Below are positions 17,087 to 25,861 of a stretch of DNA of 64,000 nucleotides, one piece after another. Source of the stretch: Fimbriimonadaceae bacterium. Its GTDB lineage: Bacteria; Armatimonadota; Fimbriimonadia; Fimbriimonadales; Fimbriimonadaceae. The stretch spans positions 1 to 64,000 of the forward strand of contig JALHNM010000009.1 of assembly GCA_022843485.1 (NCBI GenBank). The letters run 5' to 3'. Within the stretch, counting starts at the first letter, position 1, and each line of letters starts with the position of its first letter. Position numbers and translations under genes: made by a program. The notes beneath the pieces are model-generated. The model ran no database searches and had not been told where the DNA came from. It saw only the letters and a list, made by a program, of their open reading frames with translations.

Positions 17087-19195
17087 TCAGTACCGCTCGC
17101 GGAGCCGCTGGCCCATCGCGTTCAAGGTAAAGGCGTAGACGTCCCTGACCTCCTCGAGCTGCTTCGAGAGCGGCTTCCCGGCCCCGTGCCCCGCACTGGT
17201 CTCGATTCGGATGAGCACGGGCGGGCCGTCCTTCGCCTGAGCCGCCTGGAGCCGGGCGGCGAACTTGAACGAGTGCGCGGGGACCACCCGGTCGTCGGTG
17301 TCCGCCGTCGTGACGAGCGTCGCCGGGTACCGGACCCCGTCGCGCAAGGCGTGGTAGGGCGAGATCCGATAGAGGAACCGGAACTCGTCCTCGTTCTGCG
17401 GCGACCCGTAGTCCCCCTCCCACGCCCGCCCGATGGTGAACTGGTTGAACCGCAGCATGTCCATGACCCCGACCTCAGGGATGGCGACAGCGAACAGGTC
17501 GGGCCGCTGCGTCATACACGCCCCGACGAGCAGGCCCCCGTTCGACCCGCCCTGGATCGCCAGCCGTCCCGGCGAGGTGTACCCCTGGGCGATGAGCCAC
17601 TCTGCACAGGCGATGAAGTCGTCGTAGGCGTTCTGCCGCTTCGTCTTGATCGCCGCCTCGTGCCAAGCCTTGCCGTACTCGCTCCCGCCCCGGATACAGG
17701 CTAGAGCCCACACCCCGCCGTTGTCCATCCAGGCCGTGCGCGACGAACTGAACCAGGGCTGCATCGCGGCCCCGAACCCGCCGTAACCGTAGAGCAGGGT
17801 CGGGTTCGTGCCGTCGAGCTTCAGCCCCTTGCGGTGGACCAAGAAGACAGGCACTCGCGTCCCGTCCTTGCTGGTCACGAACGCTTGCTTCGTCTCGTAC
17901 CCCGTCGCGTCGAAGGGCAGCTTCGGCGCCCGGTAGACCGACACCCGATCGTCCTCGATGTCGAAGCGGTACACCGTACTGGGCGTCGCGAGGTCGGTGT
18001 AGGAGAAGAACGTGACGGCGTCCCCTTCCTCCCCTCCGAACCCGCTGGCCGTGCCCGGGCCGGGCAGGGCCACCTCGCCCAGCGGCTCGCCGCTGGGCGA
18101 GAACGTGACGACGGCCGACCGAGCGTCTCGCAGGTACTGGGCGAACAACCGACCCCCGACGAAGCTCACGCCCTGCAGCGCGTCCTCGCCTTCGGGCACG
18201 ACCGTCTCCCAGTGCTCCGGCTGCGGGCGGTCGACGTCCACGACGACGACCCTGCCCCGCGGGGCGTCCTTCGTCGTCGCGACCCACACCTTCTTGCCCT
18301 CGCGGTGGACCGGTGTGTAGTCCGCGTCGTTCTCCGTGAAGAGCGCCACCGGCTTCGCACCCGGCTCCGTGAGGTCCAGCATCGTGAGCCGGTTATTGAC
18401 CGACCCTGGTTCGCCGATCGTGATCCAAAGCGTCTCCCGCTCGGCGTCGAGGCTGGGCCAGACGAGCCACTCCGGCGTGTCCGGCTTCGAAAAGACAAGT
18501 CGATCCTCGCTCTGAGGCGTACCGAACTCGTGGTACCGGACCTCCGGGTCCTTGTTCTCGCTCACGAACGCCTCGCCCGCTTTCGGCTCGGGGTAACGCA
18601 GGTAGTAGAACCCTTTCGCCTCACGGTCCAACCCCCCAACCCCGAACTTGGACCACTTCACGGTGTCCGGCTTCTCCTTCCCGCTATCGACGTCCATCGC
18701 TCGCCACTCGGTCCAGTCCGAGCCGGCCCGCGACTTCGCGAAGAGCAGCGTCTTGCCGTCTCGGCTCAGGTCAAGTCCGACCAATGCGACCGTCCCGTCC
18801 GAGCTCCACGAGTTCGGGTCGAGCAGCACCCGCCCCTCGCCGTCCAGCGAATCGGCCACATAGAGCACCGACTGGTTCTGGAGCCCGTCGTTCCGCTGGT
18901 ACAGCAAGCGCCCGCCTCTGAGCAGCGGGACCGAGAACTTCTCGAAGTCCGCCCGCCGACGCAACTCGGCGAGCAGCGCGTCACGGTGCGGGACCCGATC
19001 GAGGAACCCGAAGGTCAGCTGGTTCTGGGCCGCGATCCACTGGTTCACCTCGGGAGTGGACGCAGGTTGTTCGAGCCACCGGTAAGGATCGGCGACCCGC
19101 ACCCCGTGGAAGACGTCCGCCACATCGACCGTCTTCGTCTTGGGATAGTCGAGTGTGTCCATAGCGATCAGAGCGGCGACCGTGAGCGCGATCAT
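17087..19195 (-). CDS. Prolyl oligopeptidase, family S9A (702 aa)
   Basis: A serine peptidase cleaving short peptides after proline. The N-terminal part (about 20-430) is the beta-propeller. The catalytic alpha/beta-hydrolase domain carries the Ser in QGGSNGGLL, the Asp in TADTDDRVVPAHS and the His in SAGHGAGKP. Length and DPYRWLE near the N terminus are typical of the family. The first ~12 residues (MIALTVAALIA) are hydrophobic and could be a weak signal, or the protein may start at Met12. ATG 19195 has a TAGAGT box 7 bases upstream, supporting a leaderless start there. Confidence 0.93.
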   Translation of the reverse strand: MIALTVAALIAMDTLDYPKTKTVDVADVFHGVRVADPYRWLEQPASTPEVNQWIAAQNQLTFGFLDRVPHRDALLAELRRRADFEKFSVPLLRGGRLLYQRNDGLQNQSVLYVADSLDGEGRVLLDPNSWSSDGTVALVGLDLSRDGKTLLFAKSRAGSDWTEWRAMDVDSGKEKPDTVKWSKFGVGGLDREAKGFYYLRYPEPKAGEAFVSENKDPEVRYHEFGTPQSEDRLVFSKPDTPEWLVWPSLDAERETLWITIGEPGSVNNRLTMLDLTEPGAKPVALFTENDADYTPVHREGKKVWVATTKDAPRGRVVVVDVDRPQPEHWETVVPEGEDALQGVSFVGGRLFAQYLRDARSAVVTFSPSGEPLGEVALPGPGTASGFGGEEGDAVTFFSYTDLATPSTVYRFDIEDDRVSVYRAPKLPFDATGYETKQAFVTSKDGTRVPVFLVHRKGLKLDGTNPTLLYGYGGFGAAMQPWFSSSRTAWMDNGGVWALACIRGGSEYGKAWHEAAIKTKRQNAYDDFIACAEWLIAQGYTSPGRLAIQGGSNGGLLVGACMTQRPDLFAVAIPEVGVMDMLRFNQFTIGRAWEGDYGSPQNEDEFRFLYRISPYHALRDGVRYPATLVTTADTDDRVVPAHSFKFAARLQAAQAKDGPPVLIRIETSAGHGAGKPLSKQLEEVRDVYAFTLNAMGQRLRERY

Positions 19196-19202
19196 CTCGC
19201 CG

Positions 19203-19208
19203 ACTCTA
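19203..19208 (-). promoter_or_regulatory. -10 box TAGAGT of the prolyl oligopeptidase gene
   Basis: It ends 7 bases before ATG 19195. No ribosome site fits between them. Confidence 0.5.
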
Positions 19209-19275
19209 CTCCCCCCGGCCTCGCTGTGTTCCCGCCGGTCGGGGCTCCGGGTATCGTCAGTGCCTACCCGAAGCC

Positions 19276-20193
19276 ATGTCGTCCCAGACCACGGACACGG
19301 TGCTGCTCGTGCGACCCTCCGCTTTCGGCTACGACCCGGAGACGGCGGACACGAACGCCTTCCAGGCGGCTCCCGATGAGCCGGCCCACTCCCTCGCCGC
19401 GCTCGCCGTCTCCGAGTTCGACCGAGCGGTCGAGACGCTCCTGGCAGAAGGCCTCGCCGTCCATGTGGCCGCCGATCCGGACGACCCGCCCTGCCCCGAC
19501 GCCGTCTTCCCGAACAACTGGTTCTCGACCCATGGGGCGGACGGCGTCGTGCTCTACCCGATGCTCACCTCGTCCCGGCGCAGCGAGCGCGACGGCCCGG
19601 CCCGCGAGGCCCTGCGAGCGTTCTTCGGGAACCGCGTACACGACTTCACCGGCCACGAATCCGAGGGCAGGGCCCTCGAAGGCACGGGCAGCCTCGTGCT
19701 GGACCGAGTCGGCCGGGTCGCCTACGCCTCGCTGAGTCGCCGCACCGACGAAGCCCTCGTCCATGGGTGGTGCGAGCGGTTCGGCTACCGTCCCCACGTC
19801 TTCCGAGCCGCCGACCCGGCGGGCGTCCCCTTCTACCACACGAACGTCGTGCTCAGCGTCGGCACCAGCTTCGCCGTGGTCGGTGAGGAGGCCGTCGACC
19901 CCGGTGACAGGGACGCCCTCCGCCGGTCGCTCGAGGCAAGCGGGAGGGAAGTCGTGCCTGTGACGGGGGCCCAACTCGCCCGCTTCGCCGCGAACGGGCT
20001 CGAACTCGCCTCACCGACCGGGCCGGTGTTCGTCCTCTCCCGCACTGCCCTTGAATCGCTCGGGCTGGACCAGGTCGCCGCCCTCTCCCGGCACGCTCGC
20101 TTGGTGCCGGTCGAGATCCCAACGATCGAGCGCGTCGGCGGGGGGAGCGCCCGCTGCATGATCGCCGAGATCTTCCCCGCCGAGAAGCGCTAG
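19276..20193 (+). CDS. CtlX-like amidinotransferase-fold hydrolase (305 aa)
   Basis: Member of the guanidino-group modifying (arginine deiminase/amidinotransferase) fold, closest in pattern to the citrulline-utilisation CtlX type. Visible active-site motifs are FPNNWFSTH near residue 78, a GTGSLVLDR block, FYHTNVVLSVG with the catalytic His, and a C-terminal GGGSARCMIAEIF with the nucleophilic Cys. The true substrate is uncertain because family members act on citrulline, arginine or methylarginines. It converges on sucC with a 31-base gap. A TATCGT box lies 18 bases before ATG 19276. Confidence 0.8.
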   Translation: MSSQTTDTVLLVRPSAFGYDPETADTNAFQAAPDEPAHSLAALAVSEFDRAVETLLAEGLAVHVAADPDDPPCPDAVFPNNWFSTHGADGVVLYPMLTSSRRSERDGPAREALRAFFGNRVHDFTGHESEGRALEGTGSLVLDRVGRVAYASLSRRTDEALVHGWCERFGYRPHVFRAADPAGVPFYHTNVVLSVGTSFAVVGEEAVDPGDRDALRRSLEASGREVVPVTGAQLARFAANGLELASPTGPVFVLSRTALESLGLDQVAALSRHARLVPVEIPTIERVGGGSARCMIAEIFPAEKR

Positions 20194-20224
20194 CCCGAAG
20201 GTGGGGAGACCGGGACGGCCCGGC

Positions 20225-21376
20225 TTAACCCCGGGTCAGCTCCACGATCTTCTGGGCGGCTTCCTGCATCGTTTGGGCCCCGACGATCTTGCTGCCCGCC
20301 AGCATCTCGAGAGCCTTATCCGCCGCCGTCCCCTCGACCCGTGCGACGACCGGCACCTGCACGTCCAACTGCTCGAACGCCCCCAAGATTCCCTCTGCCA
20401 CAAGGTCGCCCCGCGTGATCCCGCCGAAGATGTTGATGAGCAGCCCCTTGACGTTCGGATCCTTCAGGACGAGCTCGACGCAGGTCTTCACCCGCTCCGC
20501 CCCGGCGCCACCGCCCACGTCGAGGAAGTTCGCGGCCTTGCCTCCGGCCGCCGAGACTTCGTCGAGCGAGCACATGACCAGCCCCGCCCCGTTCCCGATG
20601 ACCCCGATCTCGCCTCCCAGCCGGACATAGGCGATCCCGAGCCGGGTCGCCTCGGCCTCAAGCGGGTCGTCCGCCGAATCGTCCTTCGTCGCCTCGTAGT
20701 CCGCGTGCCGGAAGAGGGCGTTATCGTCGATCGAGACCTTCGCGTCGGCCGCAATGAGCTTGCCCTCCGGGGTCCAGGCGACCGGGTTGATCTCCACGAG
20801 GTCCGCGTCCGACTCTTCGTACGCCTTGATCAGGCCCTTGATCATGGCGACCATCTGCCGTTGGGCCGGGCCAGGGATCCCGGCTCGGATGACGGCGTCC
20901 CGCACCTCGAAGTCCGCGACCCCCCAGGCCGGGTCCACGTGGAGCCGGACGATCGCGTCGGGGTGCTTCTCGGCCACCTCCTCGATGTCCATACCCCCCT
21001 CCTTGCTGATCATCACCACGAGCCGTTGCTCGGCCCGGTCCAGCAGCACGGAGAGGTAGTACTCCTCGGCGATATCGACGAGCTCGCCCACGAGAACCTT
21101 CTCGACCACCATCCCCGCCGGGTTCTGGATCGAGACCAGACGCTTACCGATCAGCTCCTTCGTGAATGTGGCGGCGTCGTCGGCGCTCTCGAACAGCTTG
21201 ACCCCGCCTGCCTTGCCCCGCCCGCCCATGAGCACCTGGGCCTTCACCACGCACTTGCCGCCGAACCCCGCCGCGATCCGCCGCGCTTCGTCCGGGTCGC
21301 TCGTCACCTCGCCACGGGGGACGACGACGCCGAAGCGTTCGAGGAGTTCTTTCGACTGGTATTCGTGGAGCTTCAT
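20225..21376 (-). CDS. sucC: Succinate-CoA ligase (ADP-forming) beta subunit (383 aa)
   Basis: TCA-cycle enzyme making succinate and ATP from succinyl-CoA with the SucD alpha subunit, which is not in this window. The N-terminal MKLHEYQSKELL, the ATP-grasp fold, GGRGKAGGVKL and the C-terminal NIFGGITRGD are all characteristic. The frame is open far upstream into the acetyltransferase gene, but the family start is MKLHEYQ at ATG 21376. That start has TACAAT nine bases upstream, giving an almost leaderless message. It follows the GNAT gene by 56 bases, so it may also be reached by read-through. Confidence 0.95.
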   Translation of the reverse strand: MKLHEYQSKELLERFGVVVPRGEVTSDPDEARRIAAGFGGKCVVKAQVLMGGRGKAGGVKLFESADDAATFTKELIGKRLVSIQNPAGMVVEKVLVGELVDIAEEYYLSVLLDRAEQRLVVMISKEGGMDIEEVAEKHPDAIVRLHVDPAWGVADFEVRDAVIRAGIPGPAQRQMVAMIKGLIKAYEESDADLVEINPVAWTPEGKLIAADAKVSIDDNALFRHADYEATKDDSADDPLEAEATRLGIAYVRLGGEIGVIGNGAGLVMCSLDEVSAAGGKAANFLDVGGGAGAERVKTCVELVLKDPNVKGLLINIFGGITRGDLVAEGILGAFEQLDVQVPVVARVEGTAADKALEMLAGSKIVGAQTMQEAAQKIVELTRG

Positions 21377-21385
21377 GAGCGGCCC

Positions 21386-21391
21386 ATTGTA
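21386..21391 (-). promoter_or_regulatory. -10 box TACAAT of sucC
   Basis: It ends 9 bases before ATG 21376, in the short gap after the GNAT gene. Confidence 0.5.
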
Positions 21392-21432
21392 CCGGCCCTC
21401 CCGCGGGGCGACCCCGACGGCTCCGCCCCCCG

Positions 21433-22347
21433 CTAGCGGGAGGTCCTCGCCTCCCAGCCTCGGTACCGCCGGGAGACCTCGAACCCGTGCGCCCCGTAGA
21501 GGCTGCCGAGCGTCGTCCAGTCGATGATCGTGCGACGGGCCCCGGCGGCCCGCATCCCGTCGAGGGTGTGGGCCAACAAGGCTCCACCAAGGCCCATGCC
21601 CCGAAGCGACTTCGCCACGCCGATTGGCCCGAGCGCCCCCCAGCGCTCCCCGAGGCTGAGCCGCCAGACCGCCCCGCCGATCGGTCGCCGGCACGTCGGT
21701 CCCTGGGTCAAGGCGAACCCCAGGACCCGGTCGCCGTCGAGCAGCCCGAACACGCCCTCAGGCTCACCGTCGTCCTTGGCCTTGCGCAGCGTGTCCGCCC
21801 TCCACCGGCCCGGGAACTCCTCTTGTAGGAACTGATCGAGCGACCCGATGTCGGCCGGATCCAGGCGTCGGACGATGAACCCCGAGTCGGCGAGGGCCCG
21901 GGCGGCCCGATCCGGCACGCGATAGTCCCCCAAGTCGCGCTCGAGGTCGAACCACTCCCCCCCGGGTTCGAACCCGGCTTCGGCCAGCACGGCCTCGACG
22001 TTCGGGTGGTCGATCGGGCACCCTGGCCACACGTGGTCCGCGTCCATCCCGAACACCGCCCTCTCGAACCCAGCGATGGCCAGGAGGTCGAGGCCCTCCC
22101 GGAGGGCCCTCACCGCCGCCCCACTGTCCTCGAACGCCAGAGCCGAGACGTGCCCCCGGTTCGGGTCTTGCCCTGGGTAGAGCCGCGGGCTCGCAGAGGC
22201 CTTGAGACAGAGCCACACCCCCTCGGCGACCGCCCCCGAGCCGGGGAGGGCGAGTGGGTGCCCCGACGTGCGCCAGCTCAGATCCCCCGCATCGACCGCG
22301 AACCGACCCGAATAGGTCAGCCCCCACAGGCAGAGCGCCTCGGTCAC
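21433..22347 (-). CDS. Tandem GNAT-fold acetyltransferase (304 aa)
   Basis: The C-terminal half has the acetyl-CoA loop RGMGLGGALL followed by the helix and GSLYGAHGFE typical of GNAT enzymes. The N-terminal half (LYPGQDP, AVLAEAGFEP) looks like a second GNAT domain without a clear acetyl-CoA loop, an arrangement seen in mycothiol-synthase-like proteins. The substrate is unknown. GTG 22347 overlaps the stop of the preceding gene as GTGA. An in-frame ATG at 22383 is less likely. Confidence 0.7.
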   Translation of the reverse strand: MTEALCLWGLTYSGRFAVDAGDLSWRTSGHPLALPGSGAVAEGVWLCLKASASPRLYPGQDPNRGHVSALAFEDSGAAVRALREGLDLLAIAGFERAVFGMDADHVWPGCPIDHPNVEAVLAEAGFEPGGEWFDLERDLGDYRVPDRAARALADSGFIVRRLDPADIGSLDQFLQEEFPGRWRADTLRKAKDDGEPEGVFGLLDGDRVLGFALTQGPTCRRPIGGAVWRLSLGERWGALGPIGVAKSLRGMGLGGALLAHTLDGMRAAGARRTIIDWTTLGSLYGAHGFEVSRRYRGWEARTSR

Positions 22348-22703
22348 GCCCCGGCCACGGCAGGGACCTCGTGACCGGCGCACAGGGCGATCGCCTCGCG
22401 CGTGTAGGCGATCCGAGCCAGGATCCGCCCTGGGTCGCCCTGAAGCACCTGGACCAGGGTCGGCGGCTCCATGAGCTTCTCGAGCGCGTCGGCCGTCCGG
22501 TTGCCCAGGTGGCTACCGTCCTCTGTACCGTCAAGGTAGGGCGCAAGGACAGCCCGAACACCTTCGTACTCCCGCTGCATCTGGGCTCGCTGCCGTCGGT
22601 AGGCTTGGTCGAGCCCGGGGCAGGGCCCGTACGACAGCGCGTCCGAGACGAGTCCCACGAACGCCTCGTGCTGCGCCCTGAAGGTCTCGAGGTCGGCCCT
22701 CAC
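22344..22703 (-). CDS. Unknown 119-aa protein coupled to DUF1844 and GNAT genes
   Basis: I do not recognise this protein. It is predicted to be helical, with many Arg, Glu and Ala residues (RRQRAQMQREYEGVRAVL) and no signal peptide or membrane segment. It starts at GTG 22703, overlapping the DUF1844 stop as GTGA, and its own stop overlaps the GNAT start in the same way. Translational coupling on both sides makes it a real gene and suggests matched amounts of the three products. Confidence 0.6.
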   Translation of the reverse strand: MRADLETFRAQHEAFVGLVSDALSYGPCPGLDQAYRRQRAQMQREYEGVRAVLAPYLDGTEDGSHLGNRTADALEKLMEPPTLVQVLQGDPGRILARIAYTREAIALCAGHEVPAVAGA

Positions 22704-22987
22704 GCCTTCGCCTCCTCGGCCTTCTGGACGTAGTTCACGCGCAGGTCGCGGACAAGGTTCTGGACCTGGCGCCGGTCCTCATCGTCGAGCCGTGGCTCGA
22801 GCACGCCCGCGAGCGCGGCGACGGCGTCCACCGCCACCCGCGCTTGAGGGAGGTCGCGAGAGGTCTGGCCGGTCAAAGGATCCGGTTGGAGGCCAAGCTT
22901 CTGCCACGCGATCGCTCCGAACTGCTCGATCGCCATGGCGAGGGCTTCGTCGACGTCGATCGGTCGGGTCGTCTCCGCTGCGCTCAT
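22700..22987 (-). CDS. DUF1844 domain protein (95 aa)
   Basis: Contains the family pattern of a short helical protein with AWQKLGLQPDPLTGQTSRDLPQA followed by a helix and LVRDLRVNYVQK at the C terminus. DUF1844 proteins are small, widespread in several phyla and of unknown function. I chose ATG 22987 because the homologous region begins just after it and the upstream part of the frame is the antisense of the DinB gene. It is the first gene of a coupled set reading into the GNAT gene and perhaps sucC. Confidence 0.75.
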   Translation of the reverse strand: MSAAETTRPIDVDEALAMAIEQFGAIAWQKLGLQPDPLTGQTSRDLPQARVAVDAVAALAGVLEPRLDDEDRRQVQNLVRDLRVNYVQKAEEAKA

Positions 22988-23059
22988 CCGAGAGTCCAGA
23001 CGGTCCAAGGCCCGGGGTCGTCGCTCGGGACCTGGGAGCAACGGGGTAAAAGCGGTGCG

Positions 23060-23527
23060 ATGACTTCGCGCGTGTTCGCGTACCTCGCGAGCTATTCGAC
23101 CCCTGCGTTCCGGAACGTCCTGGCCCTTATCCCCGCCGACCGGCTGGACGTCCAGACCGGCGACGGGCGGTTCACCGTACGCGAGGTCCTCGGCCACCTG
23201 GCCGACAACGAGAGGCTCACGCTCGAATGGGTCAAGCTCGCCGTGGCTGAGTCGGGCTCCTCCATCGAGGTCCCGGACGCGATGCAGATGGCCCGCGACC
23301 ACGCCTACTCGACTCAGGACCCAGCCGTCCAGCTGGCCCGGTTCGCCGAAATGCGGACCGAACTCTGCCGCTACGTCGAAGGGCTGACCGACGAAGAGAT
23401 GCAGCGGTTCGTCCTCTGCCCCCACCGGGGAAAGGTCACGGTCATCGACCAACTCGCCTTCGCGCTGGGCCACGACGTGTTCCACCTCGATCAGCTCACC
23501 GGGGTTGTGCCGGTCCCGACGGCCTGA
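23060..23527 (+). CDS. DinB-like metal-binding four-helix protein (155 aa)
   Basis: Typical DinB_2 pattern: TVREVLGHLADNER with the first His, then FALGHDVFHLDQL with the HD-x2-H pair near the C terminus. These three histidines usually bind a divalent metal. The reaction is unknown. It lies 72 bases from the divergent DUF1844 gene. The open frame begins earlier, but MTSRVFAYL at ATG 23060 is the natural start. SRAP follows 37 bases downstream on the same strand. Confidence 0.75.
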   Translation: MTSRVFAYLASYSTPAFRNVLALIPADRLDVQTGDGRFTVREVLGHLADNERLTLEWVKLAVAESGSSIEVPDAMQMARDHAYSTQDPAVQLARFAEMRTELCRYVEGLTDEEMQRFVLCPHRGKVTVIDQLAFALGHDVFHLDQLTGVVPVPTA

Positions 23528-23564
23528 GCCCCGCAACGCGCTCGTTTCCGGCCAGACTCGAACC

Positions 23565-24209
23565 GTGTGCGCCCGCTACGTCTTCTTCAGCGGTAAGGTC
23601 ATCCCTGACGTGTTCGGCGTCCCCGCCGTGCCGGATCTGAAGCCGCGCTACAACATCGGCCCCCGTTCTGTCGTGGCAGTGGTCGTAGCGGCCGACTCCG
23701 GTCGCGAAGTGCGCCCACTCCTTTGGGGGTTCGTGCCCCATTGGTCGCGCGACCCGTTCGGCCGGGCCCCGCTGGTGAACGCCCGCGCGGAGACGCTGCT
23801 TGAAAAGCCGACCTTCCGTGACGCCGCCCGGCGTCGCCGGTGCCTGCTCCCCGCGGACGGGTTCTACGAGTGGTCGGGCGAGTCCGGGGCCAAGCAGCCG
23901 TGGCTCATCACCGTCGAACCCGCCCCGTTCGGGCTCGCGGGGGTCTGGGAGGAGTGGGAAGGGCCGGACGGGCTGCTCCAGACGTGCGCCGTCGTGACGA
24001 CCGCGGCCAACGAGGCGGTCAGTGAGGTCCACGATCGTATGCCGGTGATCGTCGACCGGCCGGACTTCGACGCCTGGCTCGATCCTAAAGCGCCGCTGCC
24101 CGAGCGGCTCCTCGCCCCGTTCCCGGCCGCTCGCACCCACCTCCACCGGGTCAGCCCCGCCGTCAACAACGTTCGGGCGGAGGGGCCTGAACTTGTCCTC
24201 CCGTTATGA
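23565..24209 (+). CDS. yedK: SRAP (YedK/HMCES) protein protecting abasic sites (214 aa)
   Basis: Forms a covalent thiazolidine link to abasic sites in single-stranded DNA during replication. The invariant catalytic Cys2 directly follows the GTG start at 23565. The rest of the site is also present: RYNIGP, NARAET, ADGFYEW (catalytic Glu) and VHDRMPVI (catalytic His). The long open frame upstream is ruled out because Cys2 must be exposed by removal of the initiator Met. Its neighbours include other DNA repair genes (dprA-like, imuB, dnaE2, mfd). Confidence 0.92.
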   Translation: MCARYVFFSGKVIPDVFGVPAVPDLKPRYNIGPRSVVAVVVAADSGREVRPLLWGFVPHWSRDPFGRAPLVNARAETLLEKPTFRDAARRRRCLLPADGFYEWSGESGAKQPWLITVEPAPFGLAGVWEEWEGPDGLLQTCAVVTTAANEAVSEVHDRMPVIVDRPDFDAWLDPKAPLPERLLAPFPAARTHLHRVSPAVNNVRAEGPELVLPL

Positions 24210-24225
24210 CCCACAGGCCCTCTGG

Positions 24226-25095
24226 TTAGGCGAACGGCCGGGCACCGATCCGCTGCAGGGCGGCGGCCGCCTCGGCCCGCTCCCACACCCGGACCGGCCT
24301 TCCCGCGCGCAATGCGGCTTGGGCGAGCCGCTCGACGTTCCCTCCCGGGCGGACTTCCACGACGTCCAAGGCCATCGCCAGCGAACCTACCAACCGGTCC
24401 CGGAGCCGGTTCGCGTTCCGGTGCACGTCGCCGTAGGGGTTCTGGACCGAGACCGCGAGGTCCGAGCGCTCGTCGAACTGATGGCGCCACAGCCGGGCCG
24501 CGCGGAACGGCTCTTCGCGCAGGTCTTCGCCGAGAGCCCGGGTCAGCCCCCGGTCGAGGACGAGGACCCTGGGCGCCCCCCAACGCAAGGGCACGACGGC
24601 CGCCTGCCGGTATTCCGGGGTGTCGTGCCCGGCCACCAAGACTCGCCCCCCGAGCACCCCTTCTTCCGTCAACCGCTCGACTAGGGCCAGACCCTCGGCC
24701 GTAGTCTTTCGACTGCTCATGACGGCGAACGTGTCCGCCTCGAGCAGCCTGGCGTTCCCGTAGAGGAAGAGGACACCTGGGGGGTCGGGGTCCATCTGCT
24801 CGATGCGCCGAGGGTAGTGGGCGTCGGCCGAGGTAACGAGGCTCACCCCGAGCGGGACGAGGCGCTTCTCAAGCCCCTCCGCCTCGTCGATCCGGGCGTC
24901 GACGGACTCGGTCCACGCCAGAGCCGACTTGGCCGTGAACCGGTACTCCTCGCGCAACGCCTCGGCCCCGAGCCGCAGGAACTCGTCCACGCTCCGACCC
25001 AGAAGGTCGTTCCTCGTGAGCACTCGGGACACCGTCTTCGCCCCGACCCCAGGGGTCAGCGCCAGCGCCAGCGCGAACGTCCGCCGAGCGACCAC
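24226..25095 (-). CDS. Divergent DprA-like Rossmann protein (289 aa)
   Basis: Resembles DprA, which loads RecA on incoming single-stranded DNA. An N-terminal helical segment (LALTPGVGAKTVSRVL) is followed by VLFLYGNARLLEADTFAVMSSRKTTAEG, the counterpart of the family's YGN...VGSR..T..G start. The second hallmark (G-ARGID-AH) is absent, and the region reads VAGHDTPEYRQAAVVPLRWG instead. The ending HQFDERSDLAVSVQNPYG is unlike the usual NR-ISGLS block. A related nucleotide-binding role is possible. GTG 25095 is four bases after the upstream stop. Confidence 0.6.
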   Translation of the reverse strand: MVARRTFALALALTPGVGAKTVSRVLTRNDLLGRSVDEFLRLGAEALREEYRFTAKSALAWTESVDARIDEAEGLEKRLVPLGVSLVTSADAHYPRRIEQMDPDPPGVLFLYGNARLLEADTFAVMSSRKTTAEGLALVERLTEEGVLGGRVLVAGHDTPEYRQAAVVPLRWGAPRVLVLDRGLTRALGEDLREEPFRAARLWRHQFDERSDLAVSVQNPYGDVHRNANRLRDRLVGSLAMALDVVEVRPGGNVERLAQAALRAGRPVRVWERAEAAAALQRIGARPFA

Positions 25096-25099
25096 CGCG

Positions 25100-25828
25100 T
25101 CACCGCCCTGCGGCCCGGACCGCCGCCCCAAGGAGCACGTCGACGATCAGCGGTTGCAAGCGCCGCATGACCCGTTCGACGTCCTCGTGCCCCAAACCCC
25201 CGTCCTGCAGCCCGCACCCGAGGTTGGTGACCACGGCCAGGCACCCGTACGTGATCCCGACCTCGGTGAGGCACACCGCCTCCGTGGTCGCCGTCATCCC
25301 GACCACGTCGCCCCCAATGCGCCGGAGCATCGTGATCTCGCTTGGGGTCTCGTACCGCGGCCCGTCCATCCCGACGTAGACGGCTTCCGGCTCGAGCGGG
25401 CAAGTTTCGCCCGACGCCTCCACCAGCCAGCGGCCCGCGTCGAAGGGCCGTTCGAAGTCGACGTGTCGCACCGTGCGGTCCCACATCGTCAGGCGCCGGG
25501 CGGTGAGGTCGATGAAGTCCGTGACCGAAGCCACCGTGCCCGGTCCCCAGTCGGACCGCAACGAGCCGACCGCCGCGCTCGAGAAGCACGCCCTGACCCC
25601 CAGCCTCCGAAGCCCGTCCGCCACCGCCCGGTAGTTGACACCGTGGGGAGGGGTGCGGTGTCCCGCGGAGTGCCGTTGGACGAGGAGGACCGCGACCCCC
25701 TCGTGGTCGGCGAGCCGCCCTCGCAAGGGCCCGTAGGGGGTCGGCACGACGACCGTCCTCCCCGGCAAAGCGGCCAAGCGCTCCCCGATCCCCGTGCCCC
25801 CGATCACCGCGACGTCAGCCCGCACCAC
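25100..25828 (-). CDS. MTA phosphorylase / purine nucleoside phosphorylase family (242 aa)
   Basis: Likely cleaves 5'-methylthioadenosine or a related nucleoside with phosphate (methionine or purine salvage). Family motifs are IGGTGIG at the N terminus, HRTPPHGVNYRA, VGMDGPRYETPSE (the usual GP-FET-E block) and VGMTATTEAVCLTE. Specificity for MTA over inosine or guanosine cannot be settled by eye. GTG 25828 (or GTG 25825) is chosen because a TATCCT box ends 6 bases before it. The open frame upstream is antisense to the beta-CASP gene. It is followed at 4 bases by the dprA-like gene. Confidence 0.82.
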   Translation of the reverse strand: MVRADVAVIGGTGIGERLAALPGRTVVVPTPYGPLRGRLADHEGVAVLLVQRHSAGHRTPPHGVNYRAVADGLRRLGVRACFSSAAVGSLRSDWGPGTVASVTDFIDLTARRLTMWDRTVRHVDFERPFDAGRWLVEASGETCPLEPEAVYVGMDGPRYETPSEITMLRRIGGDVVGMTATTEAVCLTEVGITYGCLAVVTNLGCGLQDGGLGHEDVERVMRRLQPLIVDVLLGAAVRAAGR

Positions 25829-25834
25829 GCGGCG

Positions 25835-25840
25835 AGGATA
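25835..25840 (-). promoter_or_regulatory. -10 box TATCCT of the nucleoside phosphorylase gene
   Basis: It ends 6 bases before GTG 25828, giving a leaderless GTG start. The divergent beta-CASP gene begins only 33 bases from this start. Confidence 0.5.
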
Positions 25841-25861
25841 CCGTCGGCCATACTGGCCCGC

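Noticed and set aside
21963-21978. GGGTTCGAACCCGG, resembling a tRNA T-arm
   Set aside because: It is inside the GNAT coding sequence and no acceptor, D or anticodon stems surround it.
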